This document shows positions 16,966-24,547 of a DNA stretch of 35,997 nt, piece after piece (the first letter of the stretch is position 1; the number at the start of each line of letters is the position of its first letter). The notes under the pieces were generated by a model. That model had not been told where the DNA came from, did no database searches, and was given only the letters and a program-made list of their open reading frames with translations. The DNA lies in NCBI GenBank assembly GCA_030653255.1, contig JAURZS010000212.1, forward strand, positions 1-35,997, written 5' to 3'. This DNA is from Burkholderiaceae bacterium. GTDB lineage: Bacteria; Pseudomonadota; Gammaproteobacteria; Burkholderiales; Burkholderiaceae_C. The position numbers and the translations under genes are program-made.

Positions 16966-17931
16966 ATGAAGTACAAGACCTTGCTGGTCGGCCTGTCCAT
17001 GCTTGCTGCATTCACTGCGAGCCAAGCGCAATCCCGCTATCCTGAGCAGCCGATCAAGTTCGTGGTTCCCGCGGCCGCTGGCGGTATCGCTGACCTGCTG
17101 GGGCGGACCTTCGCCAAGCACCTGCCCTCGGGCTTCGGTCAGCCGGTAGTGGTCGAGAACCGGGGCGGTGCCGGCGGCGTGGTGGCCACCGAGTTCGCCG
17201 CCAAGGCGCCGGCCGATGGCTACACGCTGATCCAGACCACCATTGGCAATGTGGTTCAGCCGCTGGCCCAGAAGCCGCTTCCCTACGATTTCGAGCGTGA
17301 CTTCGTGCCCGTGTCGCTGCTGATCAAGATGCCCAATGTGATTTTCGTGCACCCCTCGGTGCCGGTGAACACGCTGCAGGAGCTCGTGGCGTTGAGCAAG
17401 AGAAGGCCTGGCACGCTGTCGTATGCGACTTCGGGCACAGGCTTTTCCTCCCACCTGGCGGCAGAGCTGTTCAAGAGCGTTTCTGGCATCGACTGGCTGC
17501 ATGTGCCCTACAAGGGCAGCGCGCCGGCCGTCACCGACGTGCTCGGCGGACAGGTTCCGGTCCTGGTGGACAACGCCATCTCGGCCGAGCGCCATGCCAA
17601 GTCGGGCGCGCTGCGGGCGCTGGCTGTGACATCGGCCAAGCGTTATCCGGGATTGCCCAATGTGCCCACCGTGGCAGAGTCGGGCTATCCGGGCTATGAA
17701 TCCACGGGTTGGGTGGGACTGAGCGTGCGGACCGGGACCTCGCCGGAGATCATCAAGCGGGTGTCCGCAGAATTTGCCAAAGTCGCTGCCATGCCTGAAG
17801 TGCGCAAGATCATGTTCGACAACGGCGCCGAAGTGGTTGGTGGCACGCCCGAAGAATACGCTGCCTTTCTGGCTGCCGAGAAGCGCAAGTGGACCCAGGT
17901 GGTCAAGGCCATCGGCCTGCGCATGGAGTAG
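16966..17931 (+). CDS. Bug/TctC-family periplasmic solute-binding protein
   Basis: A 321-residue Bug receptor. Signal peptide residues 1-21 end in SQA; the mature start is QSRYPEQPIKFVVPAAAGGIAD, containing the ligand loop before D43. Lobe-two hallmarks are HVPYKGSAPAVTDVLGGQV and VPTVAESGYPGYEST. Start 16966 has TGGAGA 9 bases upstream (16951-16956) and gives a normal signal peptide; an upstream in-frame TTG is not needed. The gene is first in an operon with an alpha/beta hydrolase (6 bp downstream) and a TetR regulator. The receptor probably binds the ester, lactone or acid handled by the hydrolase, but no ligand can be named from sequence. No TctA/TctB membrane partners are nearby. Confidence 0.92.
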   Translation: MKYKTLLVGLSMLAAFTASQAQSRYPEQPIKFVVPAAAGGIADLLGRTFAKHLPSGFGQPVVVENRGGAGGVVATEFAAKAPADGYTLIQTTIGNVVQPLAQKPLPYDFERDFVPVSLLIKMPNVIFVHPSVPVNTLQELVALSKRRPGTLSYATSGTGFSSHLAAELFKSVSGIDWLHVPYKGSAPAVTDVLGGQVPVLVDNAISAERHAKSGALRALAVTSAKRYPGLPNVPTVAESGYPGYESTGWVGLSVRTGTSPEIIKRVSAEFAKVAAMPEVRKIMFDNGAEVVGGTPEEYAAFLAAEKRKWTQVVKAIGLRME

Positions 17932-17937
17932 CTGCGC

Positions 17938-18624
17938 ATGACGACTTACGTGTTTGCGCACGGTTCGTACCAGGGCGGATGGATCTGGAAGCCGCTGGCC
18001 GAGAATCTGCGGCGACTGGGGCATACCGCTTATGCCCCCTCGCTCGACGGCTGCGGCGACCGCCGCCAGGCGCTGCGGGCGGGCATCACCACAGAGAGCC
18101 AGGCCGAAGATCTGGCGTCGCTGATCTTTCACGAGGATCTCGAACAGGTGGTGCTGGTGGGCACCAGCAGCGGGGGCATGGTCGTGTGCAAGACGGCAGA
18201 GCTGATTCGCGAGCGCGTCAAGTCGCTGTGCTTCATCAGCGCGGTGGCCTTGCTCGATGGCGAAAAGATTTCTGATCAGGTGCGCGCGCCGACACAAATC
18301 ACCGACGCGCTGTCGGTGGCCCCGTCGCGCGAGGATGCCGAGCAGCGCTGGGCGGCGCTGTTGCCACCGAAGGAGCGCCAGTGGGCGTTGGAGCGCTATT
18401 CGCCCCACCCGATCGACGTCTACCGCCGTGCGGTGGATCTGCCGCGCTTTTGGAGCCAGGACTGGGACGCGACCGTGATCTGGTGCAAGCGCAGCGCCTT
18501 GCCCCCCGTGGAGCACCAGCGCCGTACGACCGAGCGGCTTCGTGCCCGCTTCCATGAGCTCGACGCCGGTCATCTGGCGGCGCTCAGCCACTGGAAAGAG
18601 CTGACGCCTCTGCTGCCGGCCTGA
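17938..18624 (+). CDS. Alpha/beta hydrolase (esterase-like)
   Basis: A 228-residue cytoplasmic alpha/beta-hydrolase of the small methylesterase/hydroxynitrile-lyase-like group. The oxyanion region is FAHGSYQGGWIWKPL (6-20), the nucleophile elbow is GTSSG with S77, and the catalytic histidine is H212 in LDAGHLAAL. The acid residue is not certain; D187-equivalent positions are replaced by CKRSALPP, so it may come from another loop. Enzymes of this type hydrolyse small esters or cleave C-C bonds. The ATG is 6 bp after the Bug stop, with GGAG nine bases upstream inside the Bug reading frame, so the two are coupled. The TetR gene follows after 67 bp. The substrate is unknown. Confidence 0.82.
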   Translation: MTTYVFAHGSYQGGWIWKPLAENLRRLGHTAYAPSLDGCGDRRQALRAGITTESQAEDLASLIFHEDLEQVVLVGTSSGGMVVCKTAELIRERVKSLCFISAVALLDGEKISDQVRAPTQITDALSVAPSREDAEQRWAALLPPKERQWALERYSPHPIDVYRRAVDLPRFWSQDWDATVIWCKRSALPPVEHQRRTTERLRARFHELDAGHLAALSHWKELTPLLPA

Positions 18625-18691
18625 CGGCGGACCGGATGGCCGCTGCCGAAGCTACACTTCGATCGGGCGCTACAGCGCTGGAGGATGGACG

Positions 18692-19285
18692 GTGAAAGAG
18701 GAAATCAAGGAGTACAAGCGGGCCAAGATTCTCGACACCGCGCTGCGGCTGTTTTCCGAGCAGGGCTTCAGCGGCACCTCCATGGAGGCCGTGGCCGAGG
18801 CGCTGGGGGTCACCAAGCCCTTCATCTACACCTATTTCGACAACAAGTACGCACTGCTGACGGCCATCTACGAACAGATGACCGATCAGCTGGTGGTCCT
18901 TCTTAACCAGGCCCTGGACAGCGAGGGCGATTCCCCTGACCGGCAGCTGGCCCATCTGGTCGAGCAGCTCGCGCGCATCAACATGAACTCCCGCATCGCG
19001 ACGGTTTTCCTGCAGGAAGAAAAACACCTCGACAAAAAATTTCTGGAGGCCGTGCGCCGGCGCGAGAAAGAATTCGACCACCGCTTGAGCGCGCTCATCC
19101 GCAAGGGCGCGGACATGGGGGTGTTCCAGGTCGAAGACCCGTCGGTGGCGGGTCTGGGAATCACGGGCATGGTGCGCTGGATCCACCGCTGGTACCAGCC
19201 TGGTGGGCGGCTGTCGGCCGACGACATCGCGCGCCTGATCTCCCGCATGGCGCTCGACACCCTGCGCGCGGCGCGCAAGCCTTAG
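18692..19285 (+). CDS. TetR-family transcriptional regulator (GTG start)
   Basis: A 197-residue TetR regulator. The N-terminal three-helix domain reads AKILDTALRLFSEQGFSGTS, then the recognition region MEAVAEALGVTKPFIYTYFDNK (31-52). The C-terminal domain is of the common ligand-binding, dimeric type with no obvious specificity. The GTG start at 18692 is supported by a strong GGAGGA (18680-18685) six bases upstream. It is the last gene of the + strand operon, and its 3' end overlaps the convergent dehydrogenase gene by 4 bp. It may control its own operon and/or the convergent operon, whose promoter carries the TACCG/CGGTA dyad at 21180-21191; the choice is inference. Confidence 0.87.
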   Translation: MKEEIKEYKRAKILDTALRLFSEQGFSGTSMEAVAEALGVTKPFIYTYFDNKYALLTAIYEQMTDQLVVLLNQALDSEGDSPDRQLAHLVEQLARINMNSRIATVFLQEEKHLDKKFLEAVRRREKEFDHRLSALIRKGADMGVFQVEDPSVAGLGITGMVRWIHRWYQPGGRLSADDIARLISRMALDTLRAARKP

Positions 19286-20142
19286 CGCGCCTTGTCCCAG
19301 CCCTCGGGATTGTTCCAGCGCTCCTTGAAGTAGCTGGGGAACAATTGCGAGCACATGGCCGTGATGGGCATGGCCGTTTCGTTGGCGATGGCCACCGCGG
19401 CGGCCGCGCGCAGGTCCTTGGCCAGCGAGTAGGGCAGCTCGGGGCTACCTTTCAGCGTGTGATGGACCGGATAGCGGTCGAAGAAATCGAAATTGCTCAC
19501 GCCCCATGAACCGCCGGTGCTGGTCTGCGCGACCTTGAACAACTGATCGCGCGACACGCCTTGCGCCGCGCAAAAACGCACGGCCTCCATGATCACCAGC
19601 TGATTCGACAACGCCATGAGGTTGTTGCCGAGCTTGACCACCTGCGCATCGCCGGCGCGACCGACCCGAACCACGTCCTTGCCTACCGCGGTGAACAAGG
19701 GCTCGACAATCTTGAACTCGGCGTCCTCTGCGCCCACGATGACGGTCAGTGTTCCCGCGATCGAGCGGTCGCGTCCGCCGCTGACAGGCGCATCCACCAG
19801 CGTCATGCCCCGGGCCTTGGCTGCGGCGGCGATCTCATGCACCAGGGCCGGCCGCACGGTGCTGTGCATGATGGCGATCTGGCCCGCGCGGCCAAGGGCG
19901 ATGATGCCGTTCTTGCCAAGGAACAGTTCCTCGACCTGGTCCTGAAAGCGCACGCAGGTGGCGATCACATCGGCATCCTGCACGGCTTGCGCCAGCGATG
20001 AAGTTGTGCGCGCACCATAGGCGCGGGCGATGTCGAGCGCCTCTGGCCGCAAGTCGCAGACACACAGATCGAAGCCGGCCTTGGCAATGTTGTGGGCCAT
20101 CGGGCCGCCCATGTCTCCTGTGCCTATGAATGAAACCTTCAT
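19282..20142 (-). CDS. 3-hydroxyisobutyrate dehydrogenase-family NAD(P)-dependent enzyme
   Basis: A 286-residue beta-hydroxyacid dehydrogenase. The N-terminal Rossmann fold begins FIGTGDMGGPMAHNI, with the GxGxMG dinucleotide motif at residues 7-12. The substrate loop is DAPVSGG (117-123), and the catalytic lysine is K170 in KLGNNL with N174. The D30 after strand beta-2 (CVCDLRPE) suggests NAD over NADP, weakly. Relatives oxidise 3-hydroxyisobutyrate, 2-hydroxy-3-oxopropionate (tartronate semialdehyde), gamma-hydroxybutyrate or similar acids; the exact substrate is unclear. A good AGGA sits 7 bases before the ATG at 20142. The Bug receptor gene lies 24 bp upstream in the same direction, so this is a two-gene capture-and-oxidise operon for a small hydroxy acid. 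Confidence 0.88.
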   Translation of the reverse strand: MKVSFIGTGDMGGPMAHNIAKAGFDLCVCDLRPEALDIARAYGARTTSSLAQAVQDADVIATCVRFQDQVEELFLGKNGIIALGRAGQIAIMHSTVRPALVHEIAAAAKARGMTLVDAPVSGGRDRSIAGTLTVIVGAEDAEFKIVEPLFTAVGKDVVRVGRAGDAQVVKLGNNLMALSNQLVIMEAVRFCAAQGVSRDQLFKVAQTSTGGSWGVSNFDFFDRYPVHHTLKGSPELPYSLAKDLRAAAAVAIANETAMPITAMCSQLFPSYFKERWNNPEGWDKAR

Positions 20143-20166
20143 GGATATTCCTCGTGCGTCGGGGTG

Positions 20167-21132
20167 TTACTGGGGGACCACGCCGGCGGCGGCCGCCGCC
20201 TGCCGGTACTGGTCGAGAAGCTCCTTCGTCATGGCCTCGAACTCCGCCGGTGTGCCGCCAATGGGCTCGTTGGTCATGCCTTCGAGAATGCGTTTGCGAA
20301 CCTCGGGCATTTTCAGAATCTGGTTGATCTCACTGTTGAGGCGGGCCAGCACCTCGGGCGGCATGCCAGCCGGACCCATCAGGCCGTACCAGTAGCCGCC
20401 ATAGAAGCCCTTGAGCCCCAGTTCGTCGAAGGTGGGGATCTGGGGCGCCAGCGAGAAGCGCTGCTTTGCAGCGACGGCAAAGCCCCGCACGCCGCGGTCC
20501 TCCACGGTCTTGACGCCACGCGCAGAAAAGACGGCAAGCTGAATCTCATCGGCCGCCAGCGCCGTGAGCACAGGAGCGCCGCCGTTGTAGGCGATCATCT
20601 GCGACTGGAAGCCGGCCAGGCGCATCAGGCGGATGCCTTCGAGCGCGTCGCCGCCGGTGTTGCCGAAGTTGACCTTGCCCGGATTTGCCTTCGCGTAGGC
20701 CACGAGCTCAGGCACGGTCCTGGCCGTGATCCGCTTGCTGGCTGCCAGCACATAGGGCGTGGACGACAGCGCAATGACATGGGTGAAATCTTTGAGCAGA
20801 TCGAAGTTCACCGCCTTGTACATGAAAGGCGCGGCCACAATGCCAGAGTGGATCAGCAGCAGGGTGTGGCCGTCCGGCGCGGCCCGCTTCAGGTAGTTCA
20901 TGCCGAGTTGTCCGCCGGCGCCGGGCCGGCTGTTCACCACCACGGGTTGGCCCAGGCGCTCCGACAGCGCCTGACCGATCAGGCGCGCAAGAATGTCGGG
21001 TGCGGAGCCGGGTGTCAGCGGCACCACGATCTCGATCGGCTTGGTGGGGAAATCGGCGGCACTGGCAGGGGCCCAGGCCAGGGCGACGCCGGCAAGAACG
21101 GCCAGCAGGCGCAGGCGGGTGCGTAGGCTCAT
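20167..21132 (-). CDS. Bug/TctC-family periplasmic solute-binding protein (divergent)
   Basis: A 321-residue receptor. The signal peptide (1-25) ends ASA, then ADFPTKPIEIVVPLTPGSAPD, where the usual PGG ligand loop is PGS. The lobe-two hallmark HVPYKG is replaced by MIAYNGGAPVLTALAADEI, and the late motif reads IPTFDELGLKGFYGG. The fold is clearly Bug, but the binding pocket lining differs from the three other copies here, so a different ligand is likely. AGGAGA lies six bases before the ATG. It is the first gene of a - strand operon with the hydroxyacid dehydrogenase. Its promoter, a G10 run and a dyad lie between 21145 and 21224. Confidence 0.9.
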   Translation of the reverse strand: MSLRTRLRLLAVLAGVALAWAPASAADFPTKPIEIVVPLTPGSAPDILARLIGQALSERLGQPVVVNSRPGAGGQLGMNYLKRAAPDGHTLLLIHSGIVAAPFMYKAVNFDLLKDFTHVIALSSTPYVLAASKRITARTVPELVAYAKANPGKVNFGNTGGDALEGIRLMRLAGFQSQMIAYNGGAPVLTALAADEIQLAVFSARGVKTVEDRGVRGFAVAAKQRFSLAPQIPTFDELGLKGFYGGYWYGLMGPAGMPPEVLARLNSEINQILKMPEVRKRILEGMTNEPIGGTPAEFEAMTKELLDQYRQAAAAAGVVPQ

Positions 21133-21144
21133 GTTTGTCTCCTT

Positions 21145-21154
21145 GGGGGGGGGG
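21145..21154. repeat. Homopolymeric G10 tract in a 5' leader
   Basis: Ten consecutive G lie on the + strand (C10 in the transcript of the - strand Bug gene), 12 bases upstream of that gene's ATG and just before its AGGAGA site. Tracts of this length are prone to slipped-strand length change. It lies outside any coding sequence. Confidence 0.7.
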
Positions 21155-21179
21155 TATCTACCGCGCGGACTTCATATGG

Positions 21180-21191
21180 TACCGGTCGGTA
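21180..21191. promoter_or_regulatory. Candidate TetR-type operator TACCG-gt-CGGTA
   Basis: A perfect 5-bp dyad with a 2-base centre, lying just downstream of the predicted -10 element of the - strand Bug promoter, about where transcription would start. This is the usual position and form of a repressor site. The nearby TetR at 18692 is the obvious candidate partner, by proximity only. Confidence 0.5.
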
Positions 21192-21195
21192 GGTG

Positions 21196-21224
21196 AGTGT
21201 ATGCCAGGCCTTCACACTTGGCAA
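21196..21224 (-). promoter_or_regulatory. Sigma70-type promoter of the Bug/dehydrogenase operon
   Basis: On the - strand TTGCCA (21224-21219) and TACACT (21201-21196) are separated by 17 bases, matching five and four consensus positions. It reads into the dyad, the G10 tract and the Bug gene starting at 21132. It overlaps the region upstream of comEC on the other strand. Confidence 0.55.
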
Positions 21225-21288
21225 TAGCCGCGTTGGTGGTGATAGGCGAGCGCGCGCACGGACAACAGCGCGGAACATCCCGGGACGC

Positions 21289-23736
21289 ATGGAGCTCAAT
21301 CTCATCCTTCGTCGTCCAGCGCAGTTCGCGCCCGTGCTGTCGGGGTTGCTGCTGGGCACTGCCCTGCAGCTTCAGCAGCCTGCGCTATGGTCGCTGGCGG
21401 CCTATGGTTGCTGCGTCGCGGCAGCGGTGCTGCTGTGGTGTTGCGCGGCAATGGGCGGCTGCACGCGGCTTGCGCGCGCAGCGCTTGCGGCACTCGCGCT
21501 GGCGCTCGCGAGTGGCGGCTTGTGCGGCTGGCGGGCAGCGTTGTTTCAGACGCAGGCACTGCCCGGCGCACTCGAAGGCGCCGACATCGTGCTCGAAGGG
21601 CGTGTGGCAGCCATGCCGCAGCCAAGCGAAGAGGGGGTGCGCTTTCGCTTTGACACCCTGCAGGCGAGCGTCGCCGGGCACGAGGTCCGTGTGCCGCCGT
21701 CGATTCTGCTGTCCTGGTACAACGGCTTTGCGACTGCCAGCCAGGTGTTGCAGACGGCGCCGCGTTCGCTGGCGCCAGTGCGCGCCGGCGAGCGCTGGCG
21801 ATTCACGGTGCGCTTGCGCGCACCGCACGGCAGCAGCAATCCCCTGGGCTTTGACTACGAGCTGTGGCTGTGGGAGCAAGGTCTGCAGGCGACCGGGCAG
21901 GTGCGTGCCGCGCACGGCGAAGCCGCACCCCTGCGATTGGGCCAGGGCTGGCGTTACCCGGTGGAGCGCGCGCGCCAAGCTGTGCGTGACACCGTTTTCG
22001 CGCATGTGGGCGATGCGCGCTCAGCCGGCGTTCTGGCGGCCTTGATCGTCGGCGACCAGAATGCCATTGCGCAGCAGGACTGGGAACTGTACCGCGCGAC
22101 AGGTGTCGCGCACCTGATGAGCATTTCCGGATTGCACATCACCATGTTTTCCTGGGTCGCAGCCCTGGTCTGCGGCAGCTTGTGGCGACGCAGCTCCCGG
22201 CTGTGCCTGGTCTGCCCGGCGCCGCATGCGGGGCTGCTGGGTGGTGCTGCGCTGGCGGCAGGCTATGCGCTGTTCAGCGGCTGGGGCGTGCCGGCGCAGC
22301 GCACAGTCTGCATGTTGCTGGTGGCCGCGCTGCTGCGTCTGAGCGGGCGGCTGTGGCCCTGGCAACGCATCTGGCTGACGGCCTGCGCGGCGGTGCTGCT
22401 GCTCGACCCCTGGGCCATGCTGCAGGCCGGATTCTGGCTGAGCTTCGTGGCGGTTGGCGTGCTGTGCGCCGTGGGCAGCGCCTCTGCCGCGCAGTGTGGC
22501 CCAGACGCCAGCCCCGGGCGGCGCTTGCGGGGTCATCTGATGTCGCAACTGCGCCAGCAATGGGTCCTTACCCTGGCGCTCACGCCCCTGACGCTGCTGC
22601 TCTTCAACGAGGTGTCACTGGTCGGCTTCGTGGCCAACGCGCTGGCCATCCCCTGGGTTACTGCGCTGGTCACACCGTTGGCCATGGGCGGGGTGCTGCT
22701 GCCCTTGCTCTGGACGCCAGCGGCATGGGCGCTTGAGCTGCTTCATGCCGGGCTGGGTCTGCTTGCCAGCTGGCCTCAGGCCACGGTGTCCGCTGCTTCG
22801 CCGCCGCTGTGGGCTGCAGCGGCGGCCGTGGCGGGCGGCGCTCTGCTGGCTGCGCGTCTGCCCTGGGGCCTGCGCTGCGCTGGCTTGCCCATGATGCTGC
22901 CCGCGCTGCTGTGGCAGCCCCCGCGTCCGATTGCAGGCGAGTTCGAACTGCTGGCCGCCGACGTCGGACAGGGCAATGCGGTCCTGATTCGCACGGCCAC
23001 GCGCACCATGCTGTACGACAGCGGGCCGCGCCTGGGCCGCAGCGCCGATGCCGGCCAGCGCGTACTCGCGCCTTTGCTGCGCGCGCGTGGTGACAGGCTC
23101 GATCTGCTGTTGGTCAGCCACCGTGATGCCGATCATGCCGGCGGCGCTGCAACAGTGCTCAAGGCGCATCCGCAGGCGGGACTGCTGGCTTCGATCGAAG
23201 AGACTCACCCATTGCAGGCGCTCAGGCCTGCGCGGCGCTGTGCAGCCGGCCAGCGATGGCGCTGGGATGGCGTCGACTTCGAAATTCTCCATCCGCAGGA
23301 GTCCGACTACCAGGCCGGCGCCAAACCCAATACCCTGTCTTGCGTGCTGCGCATCGCCAGCGCCGGCCAGACGGCGCTGCTGGCCGGCGACATCGAGAAA
23401 GCACAAGAGGCGAAACTGGTGCAGTCAGGTGCAGCCATCGCGGCCGACGTGCTGCTGGTACCGCACCACGGCAGCAAGACATCCTCGAGCGCCGACTTCC
23501 TGGACGCGGTGCATCCGCATATCGGATTGCTCCAGGCCGGTTACCGCAACCGCTTCGGTCATCCTGCGCCGGCCGTGCTGGCGCGCTACCGGGAGCGGGG
23601 CATTCAGGTGTTCGATTCACCGCACTGCGGTGCGGCGCTGTGGGTCTCTGTGCAACCCCGCAAAGTCCTGTGCCACCGCGAGGCGCAGCGACGCTACTGG
23701 CACCATTTATTGGCCCCGCCAACGAGTGCCCCCTGA
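21289..23736 (+). CDS. comEC: DNA internalisation-related competence protein ComEC/Rec2
   Basis: An 815-residue polytopic inner-membrane channel for single-stranded DNA uptake. The N-terminus has two to three membrane helices around a soluble OB-like domain (DUF4131, roughly residues 60-210). The competence domain is marked by VAHLMSISGLHITMFSW, then several membrane segments with VGFVANALAIPWV. The C-terminal metallo-beta-lactamase-like domain begins FELLAADVGQGNAVLIRT and carries SHRDADHAGG, with HRDADH at residues 611-616, and later LVPHHGSKTSS. Keeping these metal ligands fits the idea that this domain degrades the non-transforming strand. ATG 21289 is chosen; an in-frame GTG 96 bases upstream would add a non-hydrophobic Arg-rich leader. 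The ribosome-binding site is weak. The gene is intact, so natural transformation is possible but not shown by this alone. Confidence 0.93.
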   Translation: MELNLILRRPAQFAPVLSGLLLGTALQLQQPALWSLAAYGCCVAAAVLLWCCAAMGGCTRLARAALAALALALASGGLCGWRAALFQTQALPGALEGADIVLEGRVAAMPQPSEEGVRFRFDTLQASVAGHEVRVPPSILLSWYNGFATASQVLQTAPRSLAPVRAGERWRFTVRLRAPHGSSNPLGFDYELWLWEQGLQATGQVRAAHGEAAPLRLGQGWRYPVERARQAVRDTVFAHVGDARSAGVLAALIVGDQNAIAQQDWELYRATGVAHLMSISGLHITMFSWVAALVCGSLWRRSSRLCLVCPAPHAGLLGGAALAAGYALFSGWGVPAQRTVCMLLVAALLRLSGRLWPWQRIWLTACAAVLLLDPWAMLQAGFWLSFVAVGVLCAVGSASAAQCGPDASPGRRLRGHLMSQLRQQWVLTLALTPLTLLLFNEVSLVGFVANALAIPWVTALVTPLAMGGVLLPLLWTPAAWALELLHAGLGLLASWPQATVSAASPPLWAAAAAVAGGALLAARLPWGLRCAGLPMMLPALLWQPPRPIAGEFELLAADVGQGNAVLIRTATRTMLYDSGPRLGRSADAGQRVLAPLLRARGDRLDLLLVSHRDADHAGGAATVLKAHPQAGLLASIEETHPLQALRPARRCAAGQRWRWDGVDFEILHPQESDYQAGAKPNTLSCVLRIASAGQTALLAGDIEKAQEAKLVQSGAAIAADVLLVPHHGSKTSSSADFLDAVHPHIGLLQAGYRNRFGHPAPAVLARYRERGIQVFDSPHCGAALWVSVQPRKVLCHREAQRRYWHHLLAPPTSAP

Positions 23737-23764
23737 GCGACACCCCCGCACGGCGCCGCCGATC

Positions 23765-24529
23765 TCAGGTCTTGAATTGGGGCTTGCGCTTCTCGCGGAA
23801 TGCAGTGATACCCTCGCGTGCGTCTTCGGTCACGAACAGAACGGGCATGGCCTCCATGGCAAGCTGCAGTTCGTCGCCGCCAAGTCCCCGATTGAAGATC
23901 CCCTTGATCATGGAGATGGCAGTACGGGGTTTGGCCGCGAGCTTCTGGGCGAAGGCGCCGGCTTCCTCCAGCAACTGCGCATGGGGCACGACGCGCAGCA
24001 CGACGCCCAGACGCAATGCCTCATCGGCGGAGATCGGCTCGCCCAACATCGCCAGCTCCTTGGCGCGGGACCGGCCCACGATCTCGTGCAGGCGCACGAC
24101 CGCAAAGCCCGGCATCAGGCCCAGCCGGATCTCGGGAAGCCCGAACTGCGCGCGGTCCGAGGCGATGACAAAATCGCAGGCCATCGCCAGCTCGAAACCG
24201 CCGCCAAGCGCCAGGCCATTGACGGCTGCAATCACCGGCTTGCTGCAAGCCTCAAGCGAATGCGTCAGGGCCAGGGTCTCCTTGCTGAACTTGCGCGCCG
24301 CATGGGCCTCGAAGCTGAAGCGGCTGATGTCGCCCCCGGCGCAGAAAGCCTTGTCGCCGCGGCCGGTCAGCACCGCAACCCGGATGCTGTCGTCGGCCTC
24401 GACCTGCGCCAGGCTTTCGCGCAGACCTTGCCGTATCTCGGGGCTGCGGGCATTGAACCGATCGGGGTCGTCCAGGGTGATCCAGGCGACGCCCTCTTTA
24501 TTGACGAAATCCACATTTCCAAATCGCAA
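23765..24529 (-). CDS. Enoyl-CoA hydratase/isomerase (canonical crotonase)
   Basis: A 254-residue crotonase with full catalytic equipment: oxyanion segment AFCAGGDI (61-68), VNGLALGGGFELAMACD with E113 equal to rat Glu144, and FGLPEIRLGLMPG with E133 equal to Glu164. It should hydrate a trans-2-enoyl-CoA or isomerise it. The C-terminal EGITAFREKRKPQF is typical of the family. The start is a TTG at 24529, supported by a strong AGGAGA (24541-24536 on the - strand) six bases upstream and by the absence of any in-frame ATG in the usual N-terminal region. It lies 18 bp downstream of a Bug receptor gene in the same operon, and ends 28 bp from convergent comEC. Confidence 0.9.
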   Translation of the reverse strand: MRFGNVDFVNKEGVAWITLDDPDRFNARSPEIRQGLRESLAQVEADDSIRVAVLTGRGDKAFCAGGDISRFSFEAHAARKFSKETLALTHSLEACSKPVIAAVNGLALGGGFELAMACDFVIASDRAQFGLPEIRLGLMPGFAVVRLHEIVGRSRAKELAMLGEPISADEALRLGVVLRVVPHAQLLEEAGAFAQKLAAKPRTAISMIKGIFNRGLGGDELQLAMEAMPVLFVTEDAREGITAFREKRKPQFKT

Positions 24530-24547
24530 GAAAATTCTCCTGAAGGT

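Noticed and set aside
16960-18591. 543-codon - strand open frame opposite the Bug and hydrolase genes
   Set aside because: Shadow frame with low-complexity His/Arg/Gly composition; both + strand genes show full family motifs.
21193-21288. GTG start 96 bases upstream for comEC
   Set aside because: It would add an Arg-rich hydrophilic leader before the first membrane helix and overlap the promoter and operator of the divergent gene.
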